Below, one piece after another: positions 8,282 to 15,895 of a stretch of DNA of 64,000 bases; within the stretch, counting starts at the first letter, position 1; every line of letters begins with the position of its first letter. The translations under genes and the position numbers were made by a program. Location: the NCBI RefSeq assembly GCF_900086645.1, contig NZ_LT576451.1, forward strand, positions 434,001-498,000, written 5' to 3'. Origin of the DNA: Curtobacterium sp. 9128. GTDB lineage: Bacteria > Actinomycetota > Actinomycetes > Actinomycetales > Microbacteriaceae. The notes below the pieces were generated by a model. The model had not been told where the DNA came from and did no database searches. It worked only from the letters and a program-made list of their open reading frames with translations.

Positions 8282-9187
8282 ATGGGTATCGACGTGCGCA
8301 GCGAGATCCGCGACTTCCTGTCCTCACGGCGGGCGCGGATCACTCCGGACCAGGCTGGCATGCCCTCGTTCGGCGGTGGGGTCCGTCGGGTGCCCGGGCT
8401 GCGGCGGCACGAGGTCGCGATGCTGGCCGGGGTCAGCGTGGACTACTACACGCGGCTCGAACGGGGCTCGCTCAAGGGTGTCTCGGACAGCGTGCTCGAC
8501 GGCCTCGCGCGGGCGCTGCAGCTCGACGAGGACGAGCGGACGCACCTGTGGGACCTCGCCCGGCTCGCCAACTCCGGCGTGAAGACCCTGCACAAGACGA
8601 TGCCGACCCGGATCCGCCCGGGCGTGCAGCGACTCCTCGACGCGATCACGGGTGCGCCGGCGTGGGTGCGGAACGAGCGCGGGGACGTCCTCGCGGCGAA
8701 CGAGCTCGGCCGGGCCCTGTACGCGCCGATGTTCGCCGGACCCGGTCGCCCGGTGAACTCCGCGCGCTTCACCTTCCTCGACCCGGCAGCCCGGATGTTC
8801 TTCATGGACTGGGCGCGGACGGCGCGGGACTCGGTCGCGATCCTCCGTGCGGCAGCGGTGGCGAACCCGTGCGAACCGGGGCTCGTGACACTCGTCGGGG
8901 AGCTCTCCACCCGCAGCGAGGAGTTCCGCACGTGGTGGGCCGAGCACGACGTCCGCATGCACCGCACCGGCAAGAAGCGGATCGACCACCCCGTCGTCGG
9001 TGCGCTCGAACTCGACTACGAGGCACTCGAGCTCGTCGCCGACCCCGGCCTGACGATGTTCACGTACAGCGCGGAGCCCGGTTCGCCGTCCGAGCGTTCG
9101 CTGGCGCTCCTCGGCACCTGGGCCGCGACGGAGCGGGCGGAGCAGTACGCCGCCCTGCGCGAGTCCGAGTCCGAGTCGATCGACTGA
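8282..9187 (+). CDS. XRE-family regulator with MmyB-like ligand domain
   Basis: A 301-residue transcription factor. Residues about 12-85 form an XRE helix-turn-helix (RRVPGLRRHEVAMLAGVSVDYYTRLERG), and the rest is the MmyB-like domain (RPGVQRLLDAITGAPAWVRNERGDVLAANELGRALY) which in structures of relatives binds a fatty acid-like ligand in a PAS-like fold. Length is normal. TACCCT lies seven bases before the ATG. This family is commonly found divergent from a single SDR gene, as here, so it most likely regulates the neighbour at 7363-8193. The small molecule sensed is unknown. Confidence 0.88.
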   Translation: MGIDVRSEIRDFLSSRRARITPDQAGMPSFGGGVRRVPGLRRHEVAMLAGVSVDYYTRLERGSLKGVSDSVLDGLARALQLDEDERTHLWDLARLANSGVKTLHKTMPTRIRPGVQRLLDAITGAPAWVRNERGDVLAANELGRALYAPMFAGPGRPVNSARFTFLDPAARMFFMDWARTARDSVAILRAAAVANPCEPGLVTLVGELSTRSEEFRTWWAEHDVRMHRTGKKRIDHPVVGALELDYEALELVADPGLTMFTYSAEPGSPSERSLALLGTWAATERAEQYAALRESESESID

Positions 9188-9222
9188 CGCGGGCGCGTCG
9201 CGCTCCGCCGTAGGCTGAGCCC

Positions 9223-10008
9223 GTGACCAGGACTGCGGACGGCTCGGCGGGGGACGCCGACTACGGCACGATCGGCGCCGGGTACGGCAGGTACCGCCGC
9301 CCGGAGCCCACGTTCGCCCGGGCGATCGCGAAGGCCCTCGGCGATGCCCGTACCGTCCTCAACGTCGGCGCAGGAGCCGGTTCGTACGAGCCCAGGGACC
9401 GCGACGTCACGGCCGTGGAGCCGTCGGAGTCCATGCGGGCGCAGCGCCCCCCGGAGCTCGCGACGGCGATCGACGCCACCGCCGAGGACCTACCGTTCGC
9501 GGACGACACATTCGACGCCGCGATGACGACGTTCTCCGTGCACCAGTGGACCGACCTGGAACGCGGTCTCGCCGAGGTGCGCCGTGTGACGAGGGGACCG
9601 GTCGTCGTGCTCACGTGCGACCCCGACCGCGTCGAGGACTACTGGCTCGCCGAGTACGCCCCCGACGTGATGGCGACCGAGGCCCGTCGGTACCCCGCGC
9701 TCGACCGCATCGCCAGCGCCCTCGGCGGCGACGTCGACACCACCCGCATCCCGATCCCCTTCACGTGCGTCGACGGGTTCTCCGAGGCGTACTACGGCCG
9801 ACCCGAGCGGCTCCTCGACCCAGGCGCCCGCAAGGCGAACTCGGCGTGGTCCTTCGTCGACGAGATGAGCGCGGCCCGCAGTGTCGCCGCACTCCGGACC
9901 GCGCTCGAGACCGGCGCGTGGGACGACCGACACGGCGCCCTGCGCGTCCAGCCCTCGTACGACGGCTCGCTCGTGCTCTTGACAGCGGCTCCTAGACTGG
10001 TCGGATGA
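9223..10008 (+). CDS. class I SAM-dependent methyltransferase
   Basis: A 261-residue soluble methyltransferase of the Methyltransf_11 type. Motif I is NVGAGAGSYEP, the acidic ribose-binding residue lies in VTAVEPSESM, and motif IV region is DLPFADDTFDAAMTTFSVHQW. The C-terminal half (ARRYPALDRIASALGG onward) is the cap that would bind the substrate, which cannot be named. The GTG start is six bases after TAGGCT (9211-9216). Its stop overlaps the ATG of an 18-codon ORF (ATGA), which leads to the FBP gene. Confidence 0.85.
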   Translation: MTRTADGSAGDADYGTIGAGYGRYRRPEPTFARAIAKALGDARTVLNVGAGAGSYEPRDRDVTAVEPSESMRAQRPPELATAIDATAEDLPFADDTFDAAMTTFSVHQWTDLERGLAEVRRVTRGPVVVLTCDPDRVEDYWLAEYAPDVMATEARRYPALDRIASALGGDVDTTRIPIPFTCVDGFSEAYYGRPERLLDPGARKANSAWSFVDEMSAARSVAALRTALETGAWDDRHGALRVQPSYDGSLVLLTAAPRLVG

Positions 10009-10061
10009 GCAACCGTTCCGAGGAGGTCGTCGGCGCCCACAGCGCCGGCATCAGGGCCTGA
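10005..10061 (+). CDS. 18-codon leader ORF upstream of the FBP gene
   Basis: MSNRSEEVVGAHSAGIRA then TGA. The ATG follows TAGACT (9993-9998) by exactly six bases, the same geometry as many full-length genes here, and also overlaps the methyltransferase stop. After the stop come 126 untranslated bases with GC-rich inverted stretches (GGCGCC...GCGCC) before the FBP start, which lacks a ribosome site. It could be a regulatory leader peptide or simply a leaderless start that has lost its gene. Confidence 0.4.
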   Translation: MSNRSEEVVGAHSAGIRA

Positions 10062-10187
10062 CGCCCCCGGTCGTGTCCGTCGGACGCGGCCACCGTCGTC
10101 GTGCACACGGCGTCGACCCTCCTCCAGAACACCCGCTCGGTGCGGCGCATCCACGCGCCCCGAGCGGCTCGACCGAAACGGTTCACC

Positions 10188-10670
10188 ATGCTCCCCATCA
10201 GCGAGACGACCATCCGCGCGTCCTTCGTCAACGCCTCCCGCAAGGAGACGAGCGACATCACCCTGCCCACCGACTTCGAGGACATCGTCTGGGACGACCT
10301 CGACTACCTCGGCTGGCGCGACCCGAAGATCGGTCGGCGTGCGTACGTCGTCGTGCCGACCCTCGACGGCGAACTCGTCGGCATCCTGTTCCGCCAGGCC
10401 GACGCCTCGCCGAACTCCCGGGCGCAGTGCACGTGGTGCCAGGACGTGAAGCTCCCGAACGACGTCGTGTTCTACAGCGCGAAGCGGTCCGGCAAGGCCG
10501 GTCGGAACGGCAACACCGTCGGCACCCTGGTGTGCGAGGAGTTCCAGTGCTCCCGCAACGTCCGGAAGCTGCCGCCGCCCGCCTACGAGGGCTACGACGT
10601 CGAGGCTGCTCGGATCCAGCGGATCGAGGACCTGCAGCTCCGCGCGGCGGCCTTCGCCGCCGAGGTCTGA
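10188..10670 (+). CDS. FBP-family protein (EF-G-binding, treble-clef zinc finger)
   Basis: A 160-residue protein matching the FBP/FusB C-terminal family. Four cysteines form a treble-clef zinc site: CTWC near residue 83 and the pair in CEEFQC near residue 119. The flanking sequence (RQADASPNSRAQCTWCQD, then SRNVRKLPP at the end) is typical. Relatives bind elongation factor G, and FusB from staphylococci protects it from fusidic acid; whether this chromosomal form does so is unknown. The start choice is less certain because no ribosome site is seen; an upstream in-frame ATG at 10101 exists. Preceded by an 18-codon leader ORF. Confidence 0.82.
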   Translation: MLPISETTIRASFVNASRKETSDITLPTDFEDIVWDDLDYLGWRDPKIGRRAYVVVPTLDGELVGILFRQADASPNSRAQCTWCQDVKLPNDVVFYSAKRSGKAGRNGNTVGTLVCEEFQCSRNVRKLPPPAYEGYDVEAARIQRIEDLQLRAAAFAAEV

Positions 10671-10672
10671 GG

Positions 10673-10735
10673 CGACCACAGCGTCTGAGACGTCCACAGC
10701 GTCTGGGACGGCCACAGCGTCTGAGACGACCACAG
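10673..10735. repeat. 18-base tandem repeat, 3.5 copies
   Basis: Units CGACCACAGCGTCTGAGA, CGTCCACAGCGTCTGGGA and CGGCCACAGCGTCTGAGA plus a partial fourth lie directly after the FBP stop codon. The unit junctions form GTCTGAGACG, a near-palindrome. A terminator hairpin follows three bases later. Confidence 0.9.
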
Positions 10736-10737
10736 GG

Positions 10738-10781
10738 CGGACGGGAGGCACGGTGCCAGGCCGCCACGAGCCTCCCGTCCG
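10738..10781. terminator. GACGGGAGGC-family hairpin
   Basis: Outer arms CGGACGGGAGGC and GCCTCCCGTCCG pair perfectly around a GC-rich, imperfectly paired centre. It lies downstream of the FBP gene, before the urate genes. Confidence 0.72.
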
Positions 10782-10871
10782 TCGTCGGCCGCGTTTCAGG
10801 TCTGTGGCCGGCCGACCAAGGGGACACCGGACGGAAATGCCCGTGAAACACGCGTTCCATAGCGTTGCCGC

Positions 10872-11669
10872 ATGGACCTCGGCGATTTCAACGACGCGAC
10901 CGCCCTCGACGCAGCCACGACCGTCCGCGGGTGGGCCGATGTGCCCGATTGGGTGGACGCCCTCGTCGCAGCACGGCCGTTCGGCTCCGTCGCCGCACTG
11001 ATCGACCGTGCGCGCGCCGACGCTGCGGACTGGGGCGGGCCCGAGCTCGACGCGGCACTCGCGCACCACCCGCGCATCGGGGAGCGGGCGACCGACGCGT
11101 CCTCGGCGCGGGAGCAGTCCTCGATGCGCACCGCCGACGACGACGTCGCCGCACGGATCGCCTCCGGCAACACGGCCTACGAGGAACGGTTCGGCCGCGT
11201 GTTCCTGGTGCGCGCTGCCGGACGGACCCCCTCGGAGCTGCTCGCGGAGCTGACCCGACGGCTGTCGAACGAGCCGTCCCGCGAGACGGACGAAGCCGCC
11301 CGGGCGTTGGCCGACATCGCCGTGCACCGCATCCGCGCGACGTTCGGCGTCGCGCACCTGACCACGCACGTCCTCGACGCGACGACCGGCACGCCTGCCG
11401 TCGGCGTCGGGCTGACGCTCCGCGGACCAGCCGGGGACGTCGTCGCGACCGGGACGACGGACGCCGACGGCCGTGCCGCCCTCGGACCGGACGTGCTCGC
11501 TCGCGGTGACCACGAACTCCGCTTCGCGACCGGCGCCTGGTTCGCCGACGCGGGCGTCCCGACGTTCCACCCGTCCGTGACCGTGGCGTTCACCGTCGCG
11601 GGCACCGACCACCTGCACGTACCACTGCTGCTGAGCCCCTTCGCCTACAGCACCTACCGAGGGAGTTGA
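10872..11669 (+). CDS. fused OHCU decarboxylase / 5-hydroxyisourate hydrolase
   Basis: A 265-residue bifunctional enzyme that finishes the conversion of uricase product to S-allantoin. Residues 1-158 are the decarboxylase for 2-oxo-4-hydroxy-4-carboxy-5-ureidoimidazoline (HHPRIGE at 65-71, the FGRVFLVRAAG helix). Residues 161-265 are the transthyretin-like 5-hydroxyisourate hydrolase, with the opening HLTTHVLD and the closing YRGS signature. Fusion in this order is known in actinobacteria. The start follows TAGCGT (10860-10865) by six bases. Uricase begins three bases after its stop, so the two are co-transcribed and substrate passes from one to the other. Confidence 0.93.
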   Translation: MDLGDFNDATALDAATTVRGWADVPDWVDALVAARPFGSVAALIDRARADAADWGGPELDAALAHHPRIGERATDASSAREQSSMRTADDDVAARIASGNTAYEERFGRVFLVRAAGRTPSELLAELTRRLSNEPSRETDEAARALADIAVHRIRATFGVAHLTTHVLDATTGTPAVGVGLTLRGPAGDVVATGTTDADGRAALGPDVLARGDHELRFATGAWFADAGVPTFHPSVTVAFTVAGTDHLHVPLLLSPFAYSTYRGS

Positions 11670-11672
11670 CCC

Positions 11673-12578
11673 ATGACCGTCCACCTGGGACCGAACAAGT
11701 ACGGCAAGGCCGAGAACCGTCTGGTGCGGGTCACCCGTCACGGTGACCGGCACGAGCTCGCCGACCTGACGGTGACGTCGCAGCTCACGGGCGCCTTCGA
11801 CGAGTCCTTCACGACCGGCGACAACGCGTCGATCATCGCGACGGACACGCAGAAGAACACGGTGTTCGCCTTCGCCAAGGAGTACGGCGTGGGCGCACCG
11901 GAGGACTTCCTCGCGCTGCTCGCCTCGCACTTCACCACCGAGTTCGACTGGGTGACCGGCGGGCTCTGGCAGGCGGAGGTCCACCCGTGGGAGCGCATCA
12001 CCGTCGACGGGCAGCCGCACGACCACTCGTTCCGGCGGACCGGTTCGGGCACCAGGCTCGCGGCCGTGCAGGTGTCGGACGGGCAGCAGCACGTCACCGG
12101 CGGGGTGAAGGACCTCGTCGTCCTGAAGTCGACCGGCTCGGAGTTCCACGGGTTCCCGCGGACGCGGTTCACGACGCTGCCGGAGGTCACGGACCGGATC
12201 ATGGCGACCGAGGTCACCGCGCGCTGGCGCTACCTGCCGGAAGCGGTGTCGGCCGGGATCGACTACGACGAGGTGTACGCGTCCGTCGTGGAGGTCATGC
12301 TCGAGCAGTTCGCGACCGTGCACTCCCTCGCGCTGCAGCAGACCCTGTTCGAGATGGGCCGCGCGGCGATCGAGCTCCGACCGGAACTCGCCGAGGTGCG
12401 CTTCGCGATGCCGAACAAGCACCACTTCGTCGTGGACCTGTCGCCGTTCGACATGACGAACGAGAACGAGGTGTTCATCGCTGCCGATCGTCCCTACGGA
12501 CTCATCGAGGGGACGGTCGTGCGCGACGGTGTCGAGGACGCCCCCGCGGCGTGGGAGCACCTCCCCGCGTTCATCTGA
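11673..12578 (+). CDS. urate oxidase (uricase)
   Basis: A 301-residue cofactor-free uricase that oxidises urate with oxygen to 5-hydroxyisourate and peroxide. Seen are GPNKYGK at residues 6-12 (Lys of the catalytic dyad), GDNASIIATDTQKN with Thr57 and Asp58 in the positions known from fungal uricase, and the ALQQTLFEMG segment with the urate-binding Gln. Length is normal. It follows the OHCU/HIU fusion by three bases; GAGG lies before the ATG. Its last eight bases overlap the end of the convergent permease gene. No xanthine dehydrogenase or allantoinase gene is in the window. Confidence 0.95.
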   Translation: MTVHLGPNKYGKAENRLVRVTRHGDRHELADLTVTSQLTGAFDESFTTGDNASIIATDTQKNTVFAFAKEYGVGAPEDFLALLASHFTTEFDWVTGGLWQAEVHPWERITVDGQPHDHSFRRTGSGTRLAAVQVSDGQQHVTGGVKDLVVLKSTGSEFHGFPRTRFTTLPEVTDRIMATEVTARWRYLPEAVSAGIDYDEVYASVVEVMLEQFATVHSLALQQTLFEMGRAAIELRPELAEVRFAMPNKHHFVVDLSPFDMTNENEVFIAADRPYGLIEGTVVRDGVEDAPAAWEHLPAFI

Positions 12579-13983
12579 CGGGGACGCCCCCTTCGCGCCG
12601 AGACGCCGCCGAAACCCCGAGACGCCGCCGAAACCCCGGGCGTCTCGGGGGTTCGGCGGCGTCTCGCGGAGCGCGGGAGCCGGCCACCGAGCGCGACCCG
12701 AGCAGCAGGTTCAGCAGGATCGCGGCGACGGCCCCGGCCGAGATACCCGAGTCGAAGATCAGCGTGAACCACGTCGGGAACTCGCCGTAGATCGCGGGCG
12801 CGATCGTCGGCAGCAGCCCGATGCCGAGGGGCAGCGCCACCACGAGCACGTTCCGGTTGTCGAACCGCACCTTCGAGAGCGTCCTGATGCCGCTCGCCGC
12901 GACCATCCCGAACAGCGCCACCCCGGCACCACCGAGGACCGCGTGCGGGATCGCCTCGACCACCGCGGCGACCTTCGGCACCAGCCCGAGTACGACGAGG
13001 ATCCCGCCGGCAGCCGTGGCGACGTAGCGCGAGCGCACCCCGGTCAACGCCACGAGGCCGACGTTCTGCGCGAAGGCCGTGTACGGGAACGTGTTGAACA
13101 CCCCGCCGACGACCGTGCCGAGCCCGTCCGCCCGGAGTCCGTCGGCCAGGGTGCGCTTCGACACGGGACGCCCGGTGACCTCACCGACGGCGATCATGTC
13201 CCCGGTGGTCTCGGTCATGATCACGAGTCCGACGACGAGCATCGACACGATGGAAGCCGGGTCGAACGTCGGCAACCCGAAGTGGAACGGCGTGACGAGC
13301 GCGAACCACGACGCGGACCCGATGCCCGATCCGTCCACCATGCCCGGCACGAACAGTGCTGCCACGGTGCCGACAAACAGCCCGAAGAGCACCGAGACCC
13401 GTGCGAGTCCCCGGGGCGCGAACCGCTCCACGAGGACGATCGCCAGCAGCACCCCGGCGGCGAACGCGACGTCGAGCGGCTTCGCTGCGCCGTCCTTCCC
13501 GCCGTCGGTGACCCACCCGGCAGCGACGCTCATGAGCGACAGCCCGATGATGAGGATGACGGTCCCGGTGACGATCGGCGGGAACAACCGGACCAACTGG
13601 GCGAACCAGGGCGCGACCACCACCATGAACACGCCGCACGCGATCGTCGCCCCGTAGACGGCGGTGATCCCGTGCTGCGACCCGATCGCGATCATCGGTC
13701 CGACCGCGGCGAACGTCACGCCCTGCACGAGCGGCAGCCGGACGCCGAACCGCCAGAAGCCGACGGACTGCACGATCGTGGCGAGCCCGGCGACGAACAG
13801 GTCGGCGCTGATCAGGAACGCGAGATCGGCGCTCGAGAACCCGAGCGCCCCGCCGACGATGAGCGGGACGGCGATCGCTCCGGCGTACATCGCGAGGACG
13901 TGCTGCAGCCCGAGCGGCAGCAGTCGTGCGAGCGGCGGAACGGCGTCGACGCCGTCCTCGCCCCTGGTCTTCGTGGTCGTCAT
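12571..13983 (-). CDS. NCS2-family nucleobase permease, likely urate/xanthine
   Basis: A 470-residue membrane transporter of the nucleobase-cation symporter-2 family with about 12-14 hydrophobic segments. The region VYGATIACGVFMVV, the helix-10 stretch TETTGDMIAVGEVTGRPV and the following GLGTVVGGVFNTFPYTAFAQNVG are the usual NCS2 signatures. The MTTTKTRGEDGVDAVPPLARLLPLGLQHV start was chosen over longer frames because the family begins just before the LGLQHVLAMY segment. Placement end-to-end with uricase points to urate uptake; xanthine or uracil cannot be excluded. The last 30 or so residues (EPPRRPGFRRRLGVSAASRR) are encoded by the terminator repeat, which is unusual. Confidence 0.9.
   Translation of the reverse strand: MTTTKTRGEDGVDAVPPLARLLPLGLQHVLAMYAGAIAVPLIVGGALGFSSADLAFLISADLFVAGLATIVQSVGFWRFGVRLPLVQGVTFAAVGPMIAIGSQHGITAVYGATIACGVFMVVVAPWFAQLVRLFPPIVTGTVILIIGLSLMSVAAGWVTDGGKDGAAKPLDVAFAAGVLLAIVLVERFAPRGLARVSVLFGLFVGTVAALFVPGMVDGSGIGSASWFALVTPFHFGLPTFDPASIVSMLVVGLVIMTETTGDMIAVGEVTGRPVSKRTLADGLRADGLGTVVGGVFNTFPYTAFAQNVGLVALTGVRSRYVATAAGGILVVLGLVPKVAAVVEAIPHAVLGGAGVALFGMVAASGIRTLSKVRFDNRNVLVVALPLGIGLLPTIAPAIYGEFPTWFTLIFDSGISAGAVAAILLNLLLGSRSVAGSRAPRDAAEPPRRPGFRRRLGVSAASRREGGVPVR
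12600..12665. terminator. hairpin built from a duplicated arm
   Basis: Two tandem copies of GAGACGCCGCCGAAACCCC (12600-12618, 12619-12637) face a single complementary arm ending CGGCGGCGTCTC. Either copy can pair with the arm. It lies inside the 3' coding end of the permease gene and just after the uricase stop. Confidence 0.7.
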
Positions 13984-14106
13984 GACTGCCCCTCGCGGTC
14001 GGCGGATTCCCTGTCCTCCGGACGCTATGCAGCCCCTGTTTCGCCGAGATGACGGCGGTGGGTCGCGTGGGTCACGCGCCCCACCGCCCGAAACGCACCC
14101 CGGAAC

Positions 14107-14148
14107 GGACGGGAGGCTCGGTGCCAGCCGGCACCGAGCCTCCAGTCC
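14107..14148. terminator. GACGGGAGGC-family hairpin
   Basis: Arms GGACGGGAGGCTCGGTGCC and GGCACCGAGCCTCCAGTCC (one mismatch) pair around AGCC. It follows the aldo-keto reductase stop on the minus strand by 14 bases. Confidence 0.78.
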
Positions 14149-14162
14149 TGGACACGGCCGGG

Positions 14163-15149
14163 TTACCGGCCGATGCCCGACATGTCGGGGTAGCGGTCGC
14201 CGGTCGGGGCGGGCAGCGCCGACAGGCGCGCCACCTGGTCGGCGGTGAGGGTGAGGTCGGCTGCGCCGACGTTCTCCTCGAGCCGGGAGACCCGCTTCGT
14301 GCCGGGGATCGGGACGATGTCGTCGCCCTGGGCCAGGAGCCACGCGAGGGCGACCTGCGCGGGAGTCGCGCCGGCCTCGGTGGCGACGCTCTTCACCTCA
14401 TCGACGATGCGCATGTTCGTGGCGAACGCTTCCTCTTGGAAGCGCGGGTTCACGCGGCGGAAGTCGTCGGCGTCGAGGTCGGACGGCTTCGTGATCGCGC
14501 CCGTCAGGAACCCGCGGCCGAGCGGGGAGTACGGCACCAGGCCGATGCCGAGCTCGCGGAGGGTGTCGAGCACGCCGTCCTCGGGGTCGCGCGTCCACAG
14601 GGAGTACTCGCTCTGCAGCGCCGTGATCGGGTGGACGGCGTGCGCCTTCCTGATCGTCTCGGCGCCGGCCTCCGACAGGCCGATGTGGCGGATCTTGCCC
14701 TCCTGCACGAAGCCGGCGAGCTGGCCGACGACGTCCTCGATCGGCACGTTCGGGTCGACGCGGTGCTGGTACCAGAGGTCGATGTGGTCGGTGCCGAGGC
14801 GCTGGAGCGATCCCTCCAGGGCGATGCGCACCGACTCGGGGTCCGAGCTGATCGCCCGTTCGGTGCTCGGCGTGATCTCGCCGGGCGTGTGCGTGATGAT
14901 GCCGAACTTCGTGGCGAGGACGACGTCGTCGCGGCGGTCCGCGATCGCGCGGGCGACGAGCTCCTCGTTGATGTACGGGCCGTACATCTCGGCGGTGTCG
15001 ATGAGCGTGACGCCCAGGTCGAGTGCGCGGTGGATGGTGCGGATCGACTCGTCGTCGTCCGTGCCGGCGCCCGAGTAGAAGGCGCTCATCCCCATGGTGC
15101 CGAGGCCGATCGCGCCGACCTCGAGTTCTCCGAGCTTCCGTGTCTGCAT
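14163..15149 (-). CDS. aldo/keto reductase
   Basis: A 328-residue NADPH-dependent TIM-barrel reductase. The catalytic tetrad is in DTAEMYGP (Asp, Tyr), ATKFG (Lys) and WYQHRVD (His); the NADP-binding end is [18 protein letters not shown]. The [14 protein letters not shown] start resembles the YakC/AKR13 group. The start follows TAGACC by six bases on the minus strand. It is followed by a palindromic terminator. One of four aldo-keto reductases in this window; substrate unknown. Confidence 0.9.
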   Translation of the reverse strand: MQTRKLGELEVGAIGLGTMGMSAFYSGAGTDDDESIRTIHRALDLGVTLIDTAEMYGPYINEELVARAIADRRDDVVLATKFGIITHTPGEITPSTERAISSDPESVRIALEGSLQRLGTDHIDLWYQHRVDPNVPIEDVVGQLAGFVQEGKIRHIGLSEAGAETIRKAHAVHPITALQSEYSLWTRDPEDGVLDTLRELGIGLVPYSPLGRGFLTGAITKPSDLDADDFRRVNPRFQEEAFATNMRIVDEVKSVATEAGATPAQVALAWLLAQGDDIVPIPGTKRVSRLEENVGAADLTLTADQVARLSALPAPTGDRYPDMSGIGR

Positions 15150-15278
15150 GCTCCCGGTCTACTCCGCGCGGCTCGGTTGGAGGGAGGCACCGGTCGTACC
15201 GGTCACGGGCGGGCCCTGGTTCGTCCGGTTCCTCCAACGTCCGGGTCCGGTCGGCGCCCGTCTGCTCTGATCGGATGC

Positions 15279-15806
15279 GTGAACCTGTACTTCCGACTGC
15301 TGCTCCTGCGCCTGCGGACCCGCACCGGTCCGCGACTGTCGCTCTGGGACGAAGCGCGGACACCGTTCCGGGTGACCCTCACCGACCTCGATCCGCTGCG
15401 GCACGTGAACAACGGCAAGTACCTGTCGATGCTCGACCTCGGGCGGCTCGACCTGATGATCCGGTCGGGGTTCTGGGGTTCGTTGACCGACCGCGGGTGG
15501 TACCCGGTCGTCGCGGCGCAGACGATCACGTACAAGCGGTCGCTGACGCTCGGGCAGCGGTTCGAACTGGTGACGCGGGTGCTCGGCGTGGACGAGCGGT
15601 CGGTGTACCTCGAGCAGACGTTCGTCCGGCGGGGGGAGGTCATCGCGCGCGCCGTCGTGCAGGGGCGGTTCCTCCGGAAGACGGGTGGGACGGTGTCCCC
15701 GTCGGAGCTCCTCGACGCCGTGGGTGGGGCGCCGTCCGACCTCTCGCTGCCCGAGTGGGTGCACGAGTGGGCCGGTGCCGTCCGGATCAGCAGCGACGCG
15801 GCGTGA
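15279..15806 (+). CDS. acyl-CoA thioesterase-like hotdog protein
   Basis: A 175-residue single hotdog-fold protein. The pattern FRVTLTDLDPLRHVNNGKYLSMLDLGRLDLM matches the 4HBT thioesterase family, with Asp and the H-V-N-N-G-K-Y segment at the active site. A short hydrophobic and basic N-terminus (NLYFRLLLLRLRTRTG) may touch the membrane. Such enzymes release free acids from CoA or carrier thioesters. GTG is taken as start, as it opens just before the conserved region; a clear promoter was not found. Confidence 0.8.
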   Translation: MNLYFRLLLLRLRTRTGPRLSLWDEARTPFRVTLTDLDPLRHVNNGKYLSMLDLGRLDLMIRSGFWGSLTDRGWYPVVAAQTITYKRSLTLGQRFELVTRVLGVDERSVYLEQTFVRRGEVIARAVVQGRFLRKTGGTVSPSELLDAVGGAPSDLSLPEWVHEWAGAVRISSDAA

Positions 15807-15895
15807 CGCTCGCCCACGTGCCCACGCGCTCACCGGCGCCACCGCCGCGCGATCGAGGAAGGGGAGCGCGGGCGGGGAGCGCGTAGAAAGGGTGG

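Noticed and set aside
9980-9998. TTGACA followed by TAGACT as a classical promoter
   Set aside because: Only eight bases separate them. TAGACT may still serve as a -10, but TTGACA is not its -35.
9792-12560. 922-codon minus-strand frame over FBP and urate genes
   Set aside because: No start signal, Val/Arg/His-rich shadow; plus-strand enzymes are unmistakable.
12529-14052. 507-codon plus-strand frame opposite the permease
   Set aside because: Made of Asp/Arg/His-rich low-complexity sequence, the usual antisense shadow of a membrane protein gene.
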